Assembly: GCA_014529385.2 (NCBI GenBank)
Contig: CM043966.1
Span: 100,538,587 to 100,602,586 of the forward strand
Direction: 5' to 3'
DNA: 64,000 bases
Origin: Adiantum capillus-veneris
Lineage: Eukaryota > Streptophyta > Polypodiopsida > Polypodiales > Pteridaceae
The translations under genes were made by a program, and so were the position numbers. The notes beneath the pieces are model-generated. The model did not search any database and was not told the DNA's origin. It saw nothing but the letters and a program-made list of their open reading frames with translations. Each line of letters opens with the position of its first letter. Within the stretch, counting starts at the first letter, position 1. This document shows positions 34,838-46,863 of the stretch, piece by piece.

Positions 34838-36300
34838 CTAGCATGTCTTCATTCTGTTCTTGCTGTGCCTTTTTAGGGCACTTCCCGGAGACGTGCCCAT
34901 GTTCCCCGCATTCAAAACACTTCCCCTCTTTGATGTAGTTGGCCCTCTCTCGAAGAGTGAGCCGGGTCGTGAATCCTTGTCTTTCTTTTCTTGGGAACTC
35001 TTTCTCTTTCTACTTTCATTATTAGAAGTCTGTTGGATTCTCTGAGTCAAGATCTCATCAGTGAGGTAAGTCAGATTGCCCGTATGTATGGCAAAACCCC
35101 GTTTCGCATGACCCATCAATTCTTGAGTAGAATTTGATTTTTGTTCTAAGCAGTAGTCTCGGATTCTATAGGAAGTCCGCAGCAAAACCGCTCAATCTGT
35201 TCTTTAAACGAGACCTTCTTAAATGAAGAGGCTGGCAGAAAAGAGCTCTAAAATCTCTTGCAATAAGCATCTAGAGAATCTCCCTTGGTCATCCAAAGAT
35301 GATTCCAAGCAGTCCATATATCTCGTTCATACTCTCGAGTCAGCCAAGAAGAAATAAAAAGCCTCTTAAACTTCAATCATTTAACTGGAGCTTCCTTTCT
35401 CGATAGAAGGATGGACCACCATGTTCGAGCATTTCCCTTGGAAAAAGATGTAGCCTTCCGAATCTTGGAGTTCTCTGAGTGTTGCCCTCTAGAGAAAGCT
35501 ATGTCAAACTGCTGTATAAAGGCCAAAGCCCTCAAAGCATCTCGAAATCCGGAAAAACCTACCTTCTTTGAATTCTCTTACTTTCTTGCTTTTATCTTCG
35601 AGGAAGTCACATTGGTTGGCTTTATAAAAATGCTTCTTCTTTGCATAAAGCATGTGATCGTCGGAGTCTGAACTGTCTAAGGATGAGTCCTCCGTAGAAC
35701 TGTCAGAAACTGAGAGAAATTTAGGCTTCTTTGCCTTTTTTCTTGCCCTTTTTGAAGCTTTGCTTTTTGCTTCTGGTTTTGCCTTTTCTGCCTTCTTCGC
35801 TCGAGTCAGAGGAGCTAGAAGAACTGTCAAAAGAAGAAGAAGAACTGGGAAATCCTTCAAATCATACACGCTTCTTCTGCTTTCTCGCCGATGCAAAGGA
35901 AGATTGAAGACCCAAATAACCCGGGAAGTCAGTTCCTTTCTTATGCTTTTTCTCATGCTTTTTGGATTTATTGTTTGCGTCCAAAAAAGACGGGTGATCT
36001 GTGTCTGAACCACCTCTTGTAATTCTTGCTCTGTAAACATCCTAGGAGAAGGAGGTTTCTTGATGGGTGGTTCTGTGGCCTTCTGCAAAACTGGGTGTGT
36101 ACTTCGGCGAGGGATTGCTGAGTCAAAATTTTGCAAATTTTGTATCCTTCACAATTTTAATCATCTGCTTTGTTGCCTCGTCAACCAATTGTCGACGTTC
36201 CATCTCTTCAATCTCGAACTGAGTAGGCCGAGGTGGGCCGTACTCTTCCTTTGATTGCTCATGCGCATCTTCTCCGATCCCCGTCTGCAATTGCTCATCA
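34838..36300 (-). pseudogene. gag: gag of element B
   Basis: The N-terminal part around 36290-36140 (EEYGPPRPTQ) matches element A and ends in a TGA. The frame 36136-35504 carries a Lys-rich then Ser/Asp-rich stretch (SSTEDSSLDSSDSDD) and FLEDKSKKVREFKEG. Further gag sequence follows in other frames. The zinc-knuckle region lies near 34930-34870, out of frame with 35185-34838. Confidence 0.7.
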
Positions 36301-36310
36301 ACTAGTTGCT

Positions 36311-36976
36311 GTCGGCCAATGACTTCTGAGCATCCGGTAATGAACGATGAGGAAAAGACTATTATGTTTTTACAAGCAGCTCAAGCTTCTACAATGCAGG
36401 AAGAAGGTGAAGGCTCACCTTGATGAACTAGAGACACCAACGGTTATAAACTCCAAATTTTTTCTCATGAATTGGTGCACGCTTGTGCTAATTAGTTTGC
36501 TTCTTAGAGCAGTTTTGGTGGCACCCCAAGAAAGGAAAACATGATTAAAAGAAGAAAAAGAAAACGAGATCAGAGATTAGCGATTTGTGTTGGACACCTC
36601 CTTGAAGCAACTCTCACTATTTGTAGAAGTAATAATCTGTTTTTGCACCTTCTGAGGCACCGCGGCAGCTTCTCCTTCAATAAGTCCATAGTTTTCAACC
36701 ACGGCAAGCATTACGGCTTAATTACCCTCTCTACTGGTCACTTAAGCTCTCTAGTGGTGGTCTTCTCCCTGCATTTTTGTCTAGCTGCAATATGGTCACA
36801 AAACCCAAGTTTTCTGCTCGGGTCTATCTTGAGACTGTAATCTTGGCAAGCATGATGAAATTCGGTTGCTTTTCTTGGGGATGGGAGTATACGAAGCATT
36901 TCAAAGATAGAACTTTTGCAGTCATATACTAAACTACTTGCAAGCGTCGAAGGATGAGGACACAAAAGTAGGTGGC

Positions 36977-37017
<41 letters not shown>

Positions 37018-37532
37018 CCTCTGCTTCGTTAGCCGATGGTGAAGGTATCAGCCTCAACAACGTCCGATTGACGAAGGTCGCCTGTTGCTTTTCGACAGCG
37101 CCTTTTTTTTAATTTAGATCGCAGTCTATGCTCGGGATTAAGCCACGTGGCTCAAAAATAGGGTGGCCTTATCTATAAAAACTAGTATGCCTTGATTGCC
37201 AAGCTTTGGAGGAAGTTGGAGAGTGTTTGAAGGAATACTATTGCAATTAAAGAGAGCTTTCCTTTGGTGCTTGGATGTTTATGGATTTCGTACTTGGATG
37301 TGTATGAAAATGAATGGAGAGCAAGGGCACCATTGTAAATACTATTTTGTTCGCATCGAAGCATTGAAGAAGAGTATACATTAGTAAAAAGAACATAGAA
37401 GTGAAAGCCGAGAGAGAGAGAGAGGGAGGGAGTGTGTGAAAGAAGCACGTACTTATTTTAATCTCGACAAATCTTGTGAGCGTTAGTTAGCAGAAGTCAC
37501 TCATATATACAAGAATTTATGTACTGTTTTGT

Positions 37533-37580
<48 letters not shown>

Positions 37581-37849
37581 AGAGCTTATTATTTGTTTTG
37601 CTCAAATCTTATTACGGTAAGTGAGTGTAAGTCACTGGAAATAGTATGGTAAAAAGTTGATGAATCAAGAACGGAACTAAGCGAACGAGAGTTCGTAAGA
37701 CTTCGAATGTAGCATGCAATGACTTCTTCACAATGAAACAGACAGAACTTCTGTGGAGAAGAGGAGGAGGACTAGGTAACAACACATAGATTTTGATGCA
37801 CGAAGTAAGGGCTATATCGGTAAGATGATCTTCAAAGTTGCGCGTATGA
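36311..37849. other. no gene recognised; two (GA)n tracts
   Basis: 1.5 kb with (GA)n at 36979-37016 and 37537-37575. Short ORFs on both strands show no conserved pattern that I recognise. Confidence 0.5.
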
Positions 37850-38242
37850 CTAACTGGTTGACAGGAAAATAGCGCGAAACAAATTGTTTAGCTGACTGAA
37901 GGTGGTTGGGACCACGCTAGAGTAATTCAATTCTATAGTCTCGAGTAGGCCGAGCACGTCCGCAATCTGCACGAACAACATACAATGGTGTTTTGTGGAG
38001 CAACCAGACAGCATGGCGATGTCGATGGTGATTTCTAGACCGAGTGTGTTCCAAGTGATGTAATGTGGATGCCATAGGGTAGGTGGTTGAACTGGCCATG
38101 GAATGAACTCAGTCCATTTATGCATGTAGTGTCTGAGCACCCGCTCTTGCAAATGTGGGTAAAGACAGTATTGCAACTTATACATTGCAGTCTCAAATTC
38201 TGACTGCTACTCAATCAGATCAGCTGGGATCGGCCTACCCAT
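37850..38242 (-). pseudogene. unrecognised ORF with one in-frame stop
   Basis: ATG 38242 (MGRPIPADLIE) is followed by TAG at 38209-38207. The same frame then runs 111 codons (ETAMYKLQYCLYPHLQE ... FSQLNNLFRAIF) to 37850. It is rich in aromatic residues (HKWTEFIPWPVQPPTLWHPH). I do not recognise a family. It lies in the same orientation as, and downstream of, the GIY-YIG and Helitron genes, so it may be an exon of that region. Confidence 0.35.
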
Positions 38243-38939
38243 TGTGCATTCAAATCAAGGAAGTTGATAAGTAGTCAAGTCTTTCATAGTCTGAATGGAA
38301 AAAAAAAAGACATTGTTGTAGCCAATGATTAACGTTATATGACAAAGACATTGAACAAAGCAATTGAATAAAGATGGCATAAGTTCGCAACTATATTTTC
38401 TTATTTTTTTTCAAAAAATAATATATTTTCAACCTTGGTGGATGTCCAGAACAGTGTTATAACCTAATGCAGTTATTGTTTTGTGTTGTTTAATATGTTG
38501 AAGACAAGGTGCAGCATTTGTACATTTATAATTTTTTTGTAAAATACATAAGTTGTTGCTACATGATTTGTCTCTTATTAGCCGATAATTTTTTGTAGAA
38601 GTATTAGACATGGGGTTGCTGGAATGGATTGTCTGTTTCTCTTGATGTTATTGCAAGACATCTAGGTAACAGTAGAATCCTAAAATTTGAAAGTTGAATG
38701 ATGTTCATGTAGAGGAAAGCAAGAACATAAGGTAAACATAATATGATATCAAGAAAAAAACTGCAGAACATAACCTGAACAGAACACAGCATAAAGAAAG
38801 TCTCACAGATAATAGAGAAGCATAACATAAAAATTATCACAGATACTAGAGGAAAAGACTCTTGAGAAGTGATTGAATACAGAAGAGAAAACTGAATGGG
38901 AGTTGCTACCTCAGAACAAAAATTAAGTTTCATTGCACG
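38243..38939. other. AT-rich spacer, no gene recognised
   Basis: About 700 bp, AT-rich, with short minus-strand ORFs of low complexity. Confidence 0.45.
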
Positions 38940-40272
38940 CTATATTTTTCTATGGTGTTTTAAATAATAGTATTTCTTGCAGTTTGGAGGATGTCCCTTC
39001 GAATTATTGTATCCTTTCGTGGACGTTGCATCTTGAGTAATTATCTCTTGTGCTTCCAGTGCAATAGCAGTTCTCCTATCGTGTGTATTGTGCAGTACAT
39101 GAAACTCAAAGTTTTGACAAAATGGGGGAAAGGACGACACATCATGTGTTTTGGTGGATTTGTCATGTGTGCTCTTTTCCTAGCTTCAAAATCGGATGTC
39201 ATGCCTATGTAAACACGGTTATTGATTTTGCACCTAATAGAGTAAACTATGTAGTTCTCTTCATCTGTCGTTGTCTTTTGGGAGCTGGAACAACGTCGGA
39301 ACGTGATGCTTCCTCTTGTGAAGTTGTTATGTTGTTGGGGATCTCCTTGTTGGTTTCGTTGTCGATGTCCTACACTGAAGTGATGTGCTGAATTAGTATG
39401 TAATCAGATAATAATCAGACAATTATATTCTATAAGGGGTGCATATGGTTACCATGTAGTGGTTCAAGCTTTCGAAATAAATCAGTTGTCTGACCAAACC
39501 GGGCATGAAAGAGGTCTCTATTAAAATGCCATGTGAATTTCTCATCAGTTAAGATTTCTCTCTCGTTCCCTTTGAATTCGTTTCCAAACTCTTTGACCAT
39601 GTTGGAAAGTGCCTGGCTTGCTGTATTCTTGTCGAGAACGACCAATTTGTCGAGGGCAATTTTGTAACCGTAGTGTAGCATCTCGATTGCATAGGTGGTG
39701 ATACCAGCAGTCTTTGTGTTTAGTATTTCTTGGGCTTCTGTGTCTAGCAGTAGTTTGTTTGACTCATCGAAGTCAATGCCCAACAATAGCAGTATCTCCT
39801 TTTGTAACCCTGTAGAAAAAGAAGGATAGATGTTGTAGAAGCAACCAAATTTGTTAACTATTAGTGTTTGCAATACAAGAATATGAAGAGCTCAAAGTAC
39901 CTGTTGCCAGCTTTAGCTCGTTATTTCTATATTCTTTGTTTCGATTGCTGCATTTATTGATGTATGAGTGGAGGAGTTGAGTCGTGCGGAACCCTTCGAT
40001 GAATGCACTCGGAGCCTCGCCAGCCATATTTGCTAGGCGCATTTGATTTGAAGATGGGTTTGCAGAATAATTGTTTTTTCGTTTTGAGGTAGCTGCGATG
40101 TTGATGAATTTATCGAGTATCTGAATGATAGAGAAAGAGAAATATGATGGTTGAGTTTTGTACATATTGAATGGCATAAAATCTAGCTACAAAATAGATT
40201 AATTTGAGGAATGGTTACCTAATCGGTGTCCATGAGGAGATGATGGAGGTTGTTACTTGCTATGAAGAAAAT
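38940..40272 (-). pseudogene. multi-exon gene ending in a GIY-YIG nuclease domain
   Basis: Four exons fit good splice sites: 40272-40219, 40120-39901, 39809-39453 and 39387-38940. Phases agree (0, 1, 1). The last exon holds the GIY-YIG core NYIVYSI-x(10)-YIGMTSDFEARKRAH. After a frame change it has the second half, EFHVLHNTHDRRTAIALEAQ with the expected catalytic Glu, and a GYN Asn. The change lies in a C run (plus 39124-39128) and one extra base would mend it, so it may be a mutation or a base-call error. The first exon ends in TAG just before the junction. The N-terminal ~200 residues are unrecognised and may be helical. GIY-YIG enzymes nick or cut DNA (homing endonucleases, SLX1, Penelope elements). 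It follows the Helitron helicase in the same orientation by about 180 bp. Confidence 0.65.
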
Positions 40273-40370
40273 CTGCAATCAAGAAAACTGTCGTCAAATA
40301 ATTGTTTGTGTAGTCCATGCACCTTACGAGATGAAAGACCGAAAGAGCTAGAGGACTTGTTTGTGAAAAA

Positions 40371-40434
40371 AAGCGAGGAAATGTCTAAAAATAAGCGATG
40401 AAATGTCTAAAGACAAGCGAGGAAATGTCTAACC
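40371..40434. repeat. 22-bp tandem repeat x3
   Basis: AAGCGAGGAAATGTCTAAAA-like units start at 40371, 40393 and 40415, between the helicase end and the first GIY-YIG exon. Confidence 0.85.
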
Positions 40435-40448
40435 ATTGGGGGAGTGTT

Positions 40449-43400
40449 CTACTGGCCGGCAAGGAACATCCTTGGGATTGGGATGTTCAATATTTTGAGA
40501 TGGTGTCTTTCTGTCACTCGAGAGAACATGACGTATGCCAATCTTGGGGCGAAAGCTTGTTTTATAATGAGGATGGCTTTCTTTCATATCGTAGCTCCTT
40601 GAGATTCGTGTCCAGTGATTGCGTACGCGAGTGACAAAGGGAATGTGCTTTTGTGGAACCATTTGCAATTGATTGCTCTTGTAGCATGTTTAGTCTCTCG
40701 TATTGTCATGGTGGTATCAGTGGAAAGTAGCATTACTTCTATAGCAGCAATTTGACCGGTACAGTCGTATGAATAGGAAAGTATACGGCAAGTGGATCCA
40801 TTCGCAGCGCCCATAGCCAAGTTAATGTTTTCTGTAATCATACATCTAGCCCCATTTGCAGTATTGTCCATCTCATGGAATGCCTTGTCTTGGAGCCATT
40901 CCTGCAGCAATGGTTCGTCAAGAGCATTGGTCTTCAGTGGAATGGCAACAATATCAGATGCCGAGAAAGACTTTTGCAGAATCAAGTTGTTGTACTTATA
41001 TACATCTTCCCTATGAGTACATATCAGTGTAGTAGCGTCATCGATTACTCGCAGGAGTTCAGTTTCATTAATTACACACTGTGACAACGTTTCTGCTATT
41101 TGTTGTTCTATTGGTTGCTTGACACGGATCGTATCCAAGAATTGGACGTAAGTGGGGTCTGCAACATGGCGAACTGAGAAGGTCATGTTGTGGGTAGTGG
41201 CTGCAGCGATGTAAGTTGAGTTTTGTATACTGCAAACATGGCATAATGGCTTCTGGTGATGGCAGACTGGAGGAAGTTGCGCCAAATCCCCAAAGAGCAA
41301 TATGAGCTTCTGACTGAATGGGTCAAGGAGCGTTCCGTTGGTGATATATGTTAACTATCTGGCGAACGACCATATTGAAGATTGTACTCGTTAGCATTGA
41401 TATCTCGTCTATGATAATGACGTTGGCACCATGTACATCGACAAATCTTTCATCTGTGGGATGAATTGCTTGTGGGAAATGTTGCTTAGAACAAGGGATC
41501 CTGAATTGATAGTGGACTGTGGTTGCAAGGCTGCTAAGGAGAGAAGCCGCTGCTCCAGTTGATGCAGTCAGGATAACGGTCTTATTATTTTTTATGAAGC
41601 TTGAGGTGAAGAATTTTATGAGGAATGTTTTTCCACATCCTGGAACACCTGTAATGACATGGAGGCCATTACTCAGGCCTGATATACGGTCGAAGATTTC
41701 TTGCTGTTGAGAGGTCAGAGCTTCATTGTTGGTCTCAGCGAACTCTTGCAGTAGCTTCAGCATTGTAGCACGACTTTGAGATACTCTTGGTTCAACTGTG
41801 TCATTCATTGTACAAGTGAGTGGATCTTCACGATTGAGGATGAACTTTTGTTTTATGAGGTTTAAAGTGTGTCCTGTATTTTCAGAGACGAGCATATTAC
41901 ATTGGGTGTGCTCATTTATGTACATCTCCAAGTCTTCATCATGAAGAATGATCCGACGGATTTTGCACTCCAGGAAGTAAGAAGAGAGTGTGTTGGTTGG
42001 TGATAGAAGCTCCATCTCGTTCCTAAAGGGAAGTTTTTGCAACAAGACATTGAAGAAGAATCCCTCTGTTTGATGGCCAGGATCGTACTATGTAAATCTG
42101 ATGAGGCGTTGTTTCTCTATGATGTTGTTTTGTACGCATCACGGAAACTCAGTACAGGAGTATGTTCGTGTGGCTTCAGAATTTTGTACCTTTTGTGGTA
42201 GTCATAGAATGTCATCTTTTCAAAATGAAGGGGCCTTGCACAATATAAATCAATTGGATGCGTGACTATAGTCTGGCTACGAGATAGCAACCTTTGCCGT
42301 AGTGATGGTGGAGAGGAGTCGATGTATTCAACCTGTTCACTCCTTGTGATGATTGGAATCTTCAAACATTTGATTGCTGCCTCTGTCGTAGATATTGGCT
42401 TTGATAATACAGAGGCTGCAATTAGTTGAAGCTTTACTTTGTCCAAGCCGTGAAGTCCAAGACTTGCTGCATCGTCTATGGAGAGGTTCAATTTTCCAAG
42501 GGGTTCTGGTTTCATTGCATATTTGAGAAGGTAATGCAATATAGATGAATTTGTGACTCTTTGAATATTCATGTGTGCCTTCCATAGGAGCAAGATTGTG
42601 GGATGGTACAGGACAACATTTCGATGGTCATACCCAGGGCGGTAGTAAAGCCATCTAGCAGTACAGGCATCCATAGTTGAAGTCGTGTTGTATTGTGGTT
42701 CAAACGGAAATCCGTATTTGCACACTCTAGCTGATCCCATGACTCTGCAAGAGTCTCTGCATCTGTGTATCTATTTCGTGGTAACGAGGGTTCGCAGCTC
42801 GGTGGTGAAGGTGTCTTGTGATTCTGCTGGTATGTATGCAACAATCTCATTTGTAACTTGGCACAAATCTTCGTTAGAGATCCACAGTATGACATGTGCA
42901 TGCAGTGAGCCTCGATTTTGCACTTCGTAGCGCACCATGTGATGGTCTACATGGCCAAGTATGTTGCTTCCATTGATGATGTGTTTATTCAGGAAAGCGT
43001 GCAAGCGAAGGTGAAACAGTGTTGCACACTCTACAGGGCAATCGTTCCACTTGAAGTCTTGGTTGTAGCCTTGAGCAAGTTTTTCAATTGTGATGACTTC
43101 TTTCCATCTTGTTTGGGAAACCTCATCAGCAGTGAATGTCAAGAACAGATGTGGTAGTCCCCATGTGTCCACCATTGTTATGAGGTCTCTCAAGTTTCGT
43201 CGATGCCATGGTGGAGTACCTGGCATTGTGGCTGGGAGATTGTATCGAATAATATGCTTCACTACATCATGTGTAGATGCCGCGGTGTGTGCTCGTTTGT
43301 AGTTATCAATATCCCTTTGTAAAAATGTACTGTTTGTGGAGTTTGCAATCATGATAGCTTGTTTCAATTGGTACATCATGAGCAAATATGGCTTGTACAA

Positions 43401-44460
43401 TGTGTATATAGAGAAGGAAGTTTCGATTCTCATTCTAATGTATTCACTGAAGTCGAATTCTCCTTGGTAGTTTCCTTTTCCTGTGGGAAAGAGGAAAGGG
43501 AATATCCCTAATTCTAATGTAATATCCTGCACTTCAGAAAGAATTCATGAGACAGAAGTCCATTGTATTGAAAACTGACTGTCCGCTCGCTTAGATAAGC
43601 GGTATCACGTATTTGTATGGAACCAAACTTGTGTTTGTCTTTAGCAGTAAATGCAGTTCTCTTTGTTGTGCTGAACAAATTTTGCAATATGCTAATTTCA
43701 CATTGTGCTTCTGCTTGTTGCATAAGTTCAAATGGATTGTTCTCTGAGTGGTCCCTTACGATATTCTGTATAGCCGATGCTGATAGAATACAAATAGATG
43801 TCCTTTTGTTTGGCTGCTCAACGATGCACCGGTACTTCTTGAGAATTGGATTATCCTTTATGTTGTATGCTAGCACTGCTGCTAGTGGCGTGTTTGCAAG
43901 TAACGAAGTTGGCCGAGACATGTTTTGCTTTGTCGACCAGCAGATCAGTGGATTGTCGAGTAGCGATCTTCTATCAAGCAAGCCTTTTGCAACCGCAGTT
44001 GCTGTTTTTGTGACGTTGATTGTAACATCGATGACGCTAAGGAGTTGCACAATTAGTTGATTTGTGTTTAGGATGGCTTGTATGTAGTCGGGTTGCAAGA
44101 TGACAACACTGCTTGCTCGTGAACTTTTCAGGCAAGCAGAACAGCAAGTCCAATTCACTTTGAGATTATGCATTGCAATTGTTTGCAATTACGTTGCACT
44201 TGCTAGCTTCGTGCGTGTGGTATTAAGACCATCGTTGTGGGTATCTTTTTTTGATAGGTTGCAAATGCCACAACTTTCGCAAATGGAAATGTTGCGAGAT
44301 GTGATGTTGCATTCTTCTTGCCAAGCCTCATAAATATGTTGCACATTGAACCATGAAGAAGCAGCAGGACAGAGTAGACTTTTCGTCTATTCATAGTTTG
44401 AAAAGCGCCGTATTCACGGCGCCTTTTGCGGGTAGCACGTAGCGTAGTAACGATTGCCAT
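40449..44460 (-). pseudogene. Helitron Rep/helicase (rolling-circle transposase)
   Basis: The N-terminus (from ATG 44460) is basic and leads into a Cys-rich segment (CESCGIC ... CCSAC). A Helitron-like N domain follows (43532-42771: WGLPHLFLTFTADE) with the Rep HxH site in QNRGSLHAHVILW. Next come CKYGFPFEP and the Rep tyrosine region YLLKYAMK (about 42515). The PIF1-type helicase (from about 42120) has Walker A GVPGCGKT, Walker B IIIDEISM, LFGDLAQLPPV, AYAITGHESQGATI and AYVMFSRVTER, ending 40449. Breaks: TAA 44191-44189, TAG 42773-42771, frameshift near 42125, TAG 42090-42088, frameshift near 41335, TGA 40586-40584. Helitron ends (5' TC, 3' hairpin-CTRR) were not located. Confidence 0.85.
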
Positions 44461-44690
44461 TGAGAAGACCTACACTTAAATGCAACTGTGGACACAATAG
44501 ATACAAGTTAGTCCGATTCAAATTAGAAGGGACTAATATAATGAAATTGGACGACGAAAAAAGAAGTAGAAGGGATGAATATAATGGAAGTAGGCAACAA
44601 ATTAATGTTCAAAGAACTATTGCAAACCATAATGGAACTTTCAGCTCAATAAATAAAAAGAGCTTGGTAGTTGCGATAAATTTTCTAGGA

Positions 44691-46106
44691 TCAGTGGAAA
44701 AAAGAAATACACATGTCAGAGATGGGACGCAAACATTGTTTGGGGTGCATGTGCAAATGTTCCAGATCTTTATCTAAATCAGCGAGCGTCTTTCTTTCAG
44801 ACGGATTCTCCAGAAGGTAGGCATTGTTGATTATATTATGTATGGCTTCAACCTCTACAGCAGTACTTGTTTGCATCAAGTCAAGTTTGTAATACACACA
44901 AAATTTGTTGCAGAAAATACTGAGCTGATTGATGACCCATGCAAGTGCATATACATCGGTTGATTTGCTCCAAGGGCATGTAGATCTGGTATTCAGTAGT
45001 TCGGCTGCTCGCCAAGGCCTCTTGGCATGCTCTTTTGGCTTACGAATATTTGTTGGTCTTCTCTCATACGGTGGTCGAAGGGCAAGACCCCAATCTATAA
45101 TGCCTACTCTTGGTATTCCCTCTCTGGTGAAGTCTAGCATAATGTTCCAAGGGTGAAGGTCATTGTGAATAACTCCATTCTCATGTGCAAATGCCAAAGC
45201 TTTTATTAGTGCATGAATCAAAGACGAAGCATGATTGATGATAAGCGTGCATTGCTGCAACTCCAATTCAGTTGGTTTTTTGTGTTTTTGATCACCCATC
45301 ACAAGTACAATTTCACTGATGCTTCCAAAAGGTGTAGGCACACACTCCATCAAATCGCCAAGGGAAGATCCATTGAAATAAGGAAATATAAGTATCCATG
45401 GTGATTGAATTGTATGTGCAAGAGCACGCACAATACCTCGGTGATTGAGGTCAACACTGCTCTTGATTGCGAATGATTTGAATTGTTGTTTTGCTTGACC
45501 TTTGAATTCCTTACAGCAATACACATTGTTGGACGGAAGGAAAGAAATCCCTTCGATCTTGCATTCATAAGTGTCTCCATATGACCCAGATCCTAATTTC
45601 CTTCCTCGTTTTATAGCCTCAAATGGAATGCCCAAGGTGACAAAGCAAAATGAGTTCAGTACAGTTTTCTGAATGTGCAGACTAGACATCGATCCTCTGC
45701 TATCTTGAAGAGTCTCCTTCCGCAATTTCTTACTGAAGGTGTTCTGTGTGTCAATATTCCTTGTGCGAGTGGTTTTTTCCTTTTCAATCTTCCAACAGTT
45801 ATACCAATGTTGTAATTTCTCCATTTGTATGCCCTCTGGTAAGTCAGCTCACAGGTCGATAACGCATTTTGGCATGTCTCCAACAATACTAAAGAGAAGA
45901 TGCTGCACGTCACTAATATATGCGCCCTCAAACTTCAAGGCTGTTGAGCGGACCACTTCAGAGAGCAAGGCCTGCAAGCGCCGCTCATCTCGCAAGGTTG
46001 TTTTTATCTCGTCTAATGTGAGGGCATCCATTACACGCACTAATTGTGTGTGTAATCTCTTTTTCAATTGCACTGCTTGATCGGGAAGCATTTTACCTAC
46101 AACCAT
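44691..46106 (-). pseudogene. divergent protein kinase with N-terminal helical region
   Basis: The kinase frame 45824-44691 (377 residues) has a Gly-rich loop (GSGSYGDTY, residues 78-86), a candidate ATP-binding Lys 105 (CCKEF), a catalytic loop IHNDLHPWNIML (Asp222, Asn227; HND instead of HRD) and DWG (244-246) in place of DFG. PWRAAELL and STDVYALAW follow. The catalytic residues are therefore present. The same frame continues upstream to 46106 across one TGA (45851-45849), adding about 85 residues with a heptad-like Leu/Val pattern. A possible acceptor (GGTTGTAG) precedes it, so an earlier exon may exist. It lies 231 bp upstream of the Helitron gene, co-oriented. It may be a Helitron-captured or a host gene. 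Confidence 0.7.
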
Positions 46107-46863
46107 TCAAACGACATTATGATGTATTGGCGAGAGAATTTATCACTTCACAACTCAAAAGGTGAGCGACATTTGTTGCATCAATGACTAGTATTGTATT
46201 GAATAAATTAGTGTGTATAAATGAATTTTGTAAATGACATCAAATAGTTGATAAAGCAGTGCAATATGTTTGGGCAAGATCGATGCTCGTAGCCTAGGAC
46301 GGGCCCTCCACGTACAAACCAATAGGAAGTGCAATTGTTTCACATTGGATGGCGTGCTAAGGGTAACAACTAATGGGAATTGTGCTCCTACAATGGGAAC
46401 TAATAGAAAGTGGCTCGGTTAGGCGCAACGACATGTGGGGGATCAAAATGATAGCCAATGTTGTAGAACGAGATCGGATCTTTGTGATCGCCAAGTTAAA
46501 CAATGGAGTTCTATAACTAATTGCAACTTTACAGTTTAGAATGGGGGGTGTGTAAAAAGGACGCAATCACCACATTGTGTTTGGATGGGAGACAACGACA
46601 TTTGCAATCGAGAGGACGATTGGTGTCGAAGTAATCATGCTTTTGGTGTGCGGTAAATTTTACAGTTGAAGACGGGGATGTACAAAAATGAGGGATGCCG
46701 ACATCTGCAATTGATAAGATAGTTGATGTTGAAGTGATCAGGCTTTTCGAGTGTCATATAGGTCCCTATATTTACGCCACAACAGAACTAAGCTTAATTT
46801 TATAGTTTAAGACGGGGAGGTGCACAAATGAGATGATGACTATAGTGTGTGAATGGGAGAGCA

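Larger units (their letters stand above)
29664..36310 (-). mobile_element. Ty3/gypsy chromovirus-like element B, 5' LTR lost
   Basis: Minus-strand order from the right: gag (36300-34840), protease, RT, RNase H, integrase, chromodomain, polypurine tract, 3' LTR (30173-29664). It is closely related to element A along its whole length. No LTR or initiator-Met primer site is seen right of gag, where unrelated sequence starts near 36310. A solo LTR interrupts RT. Confidence 0.85.
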
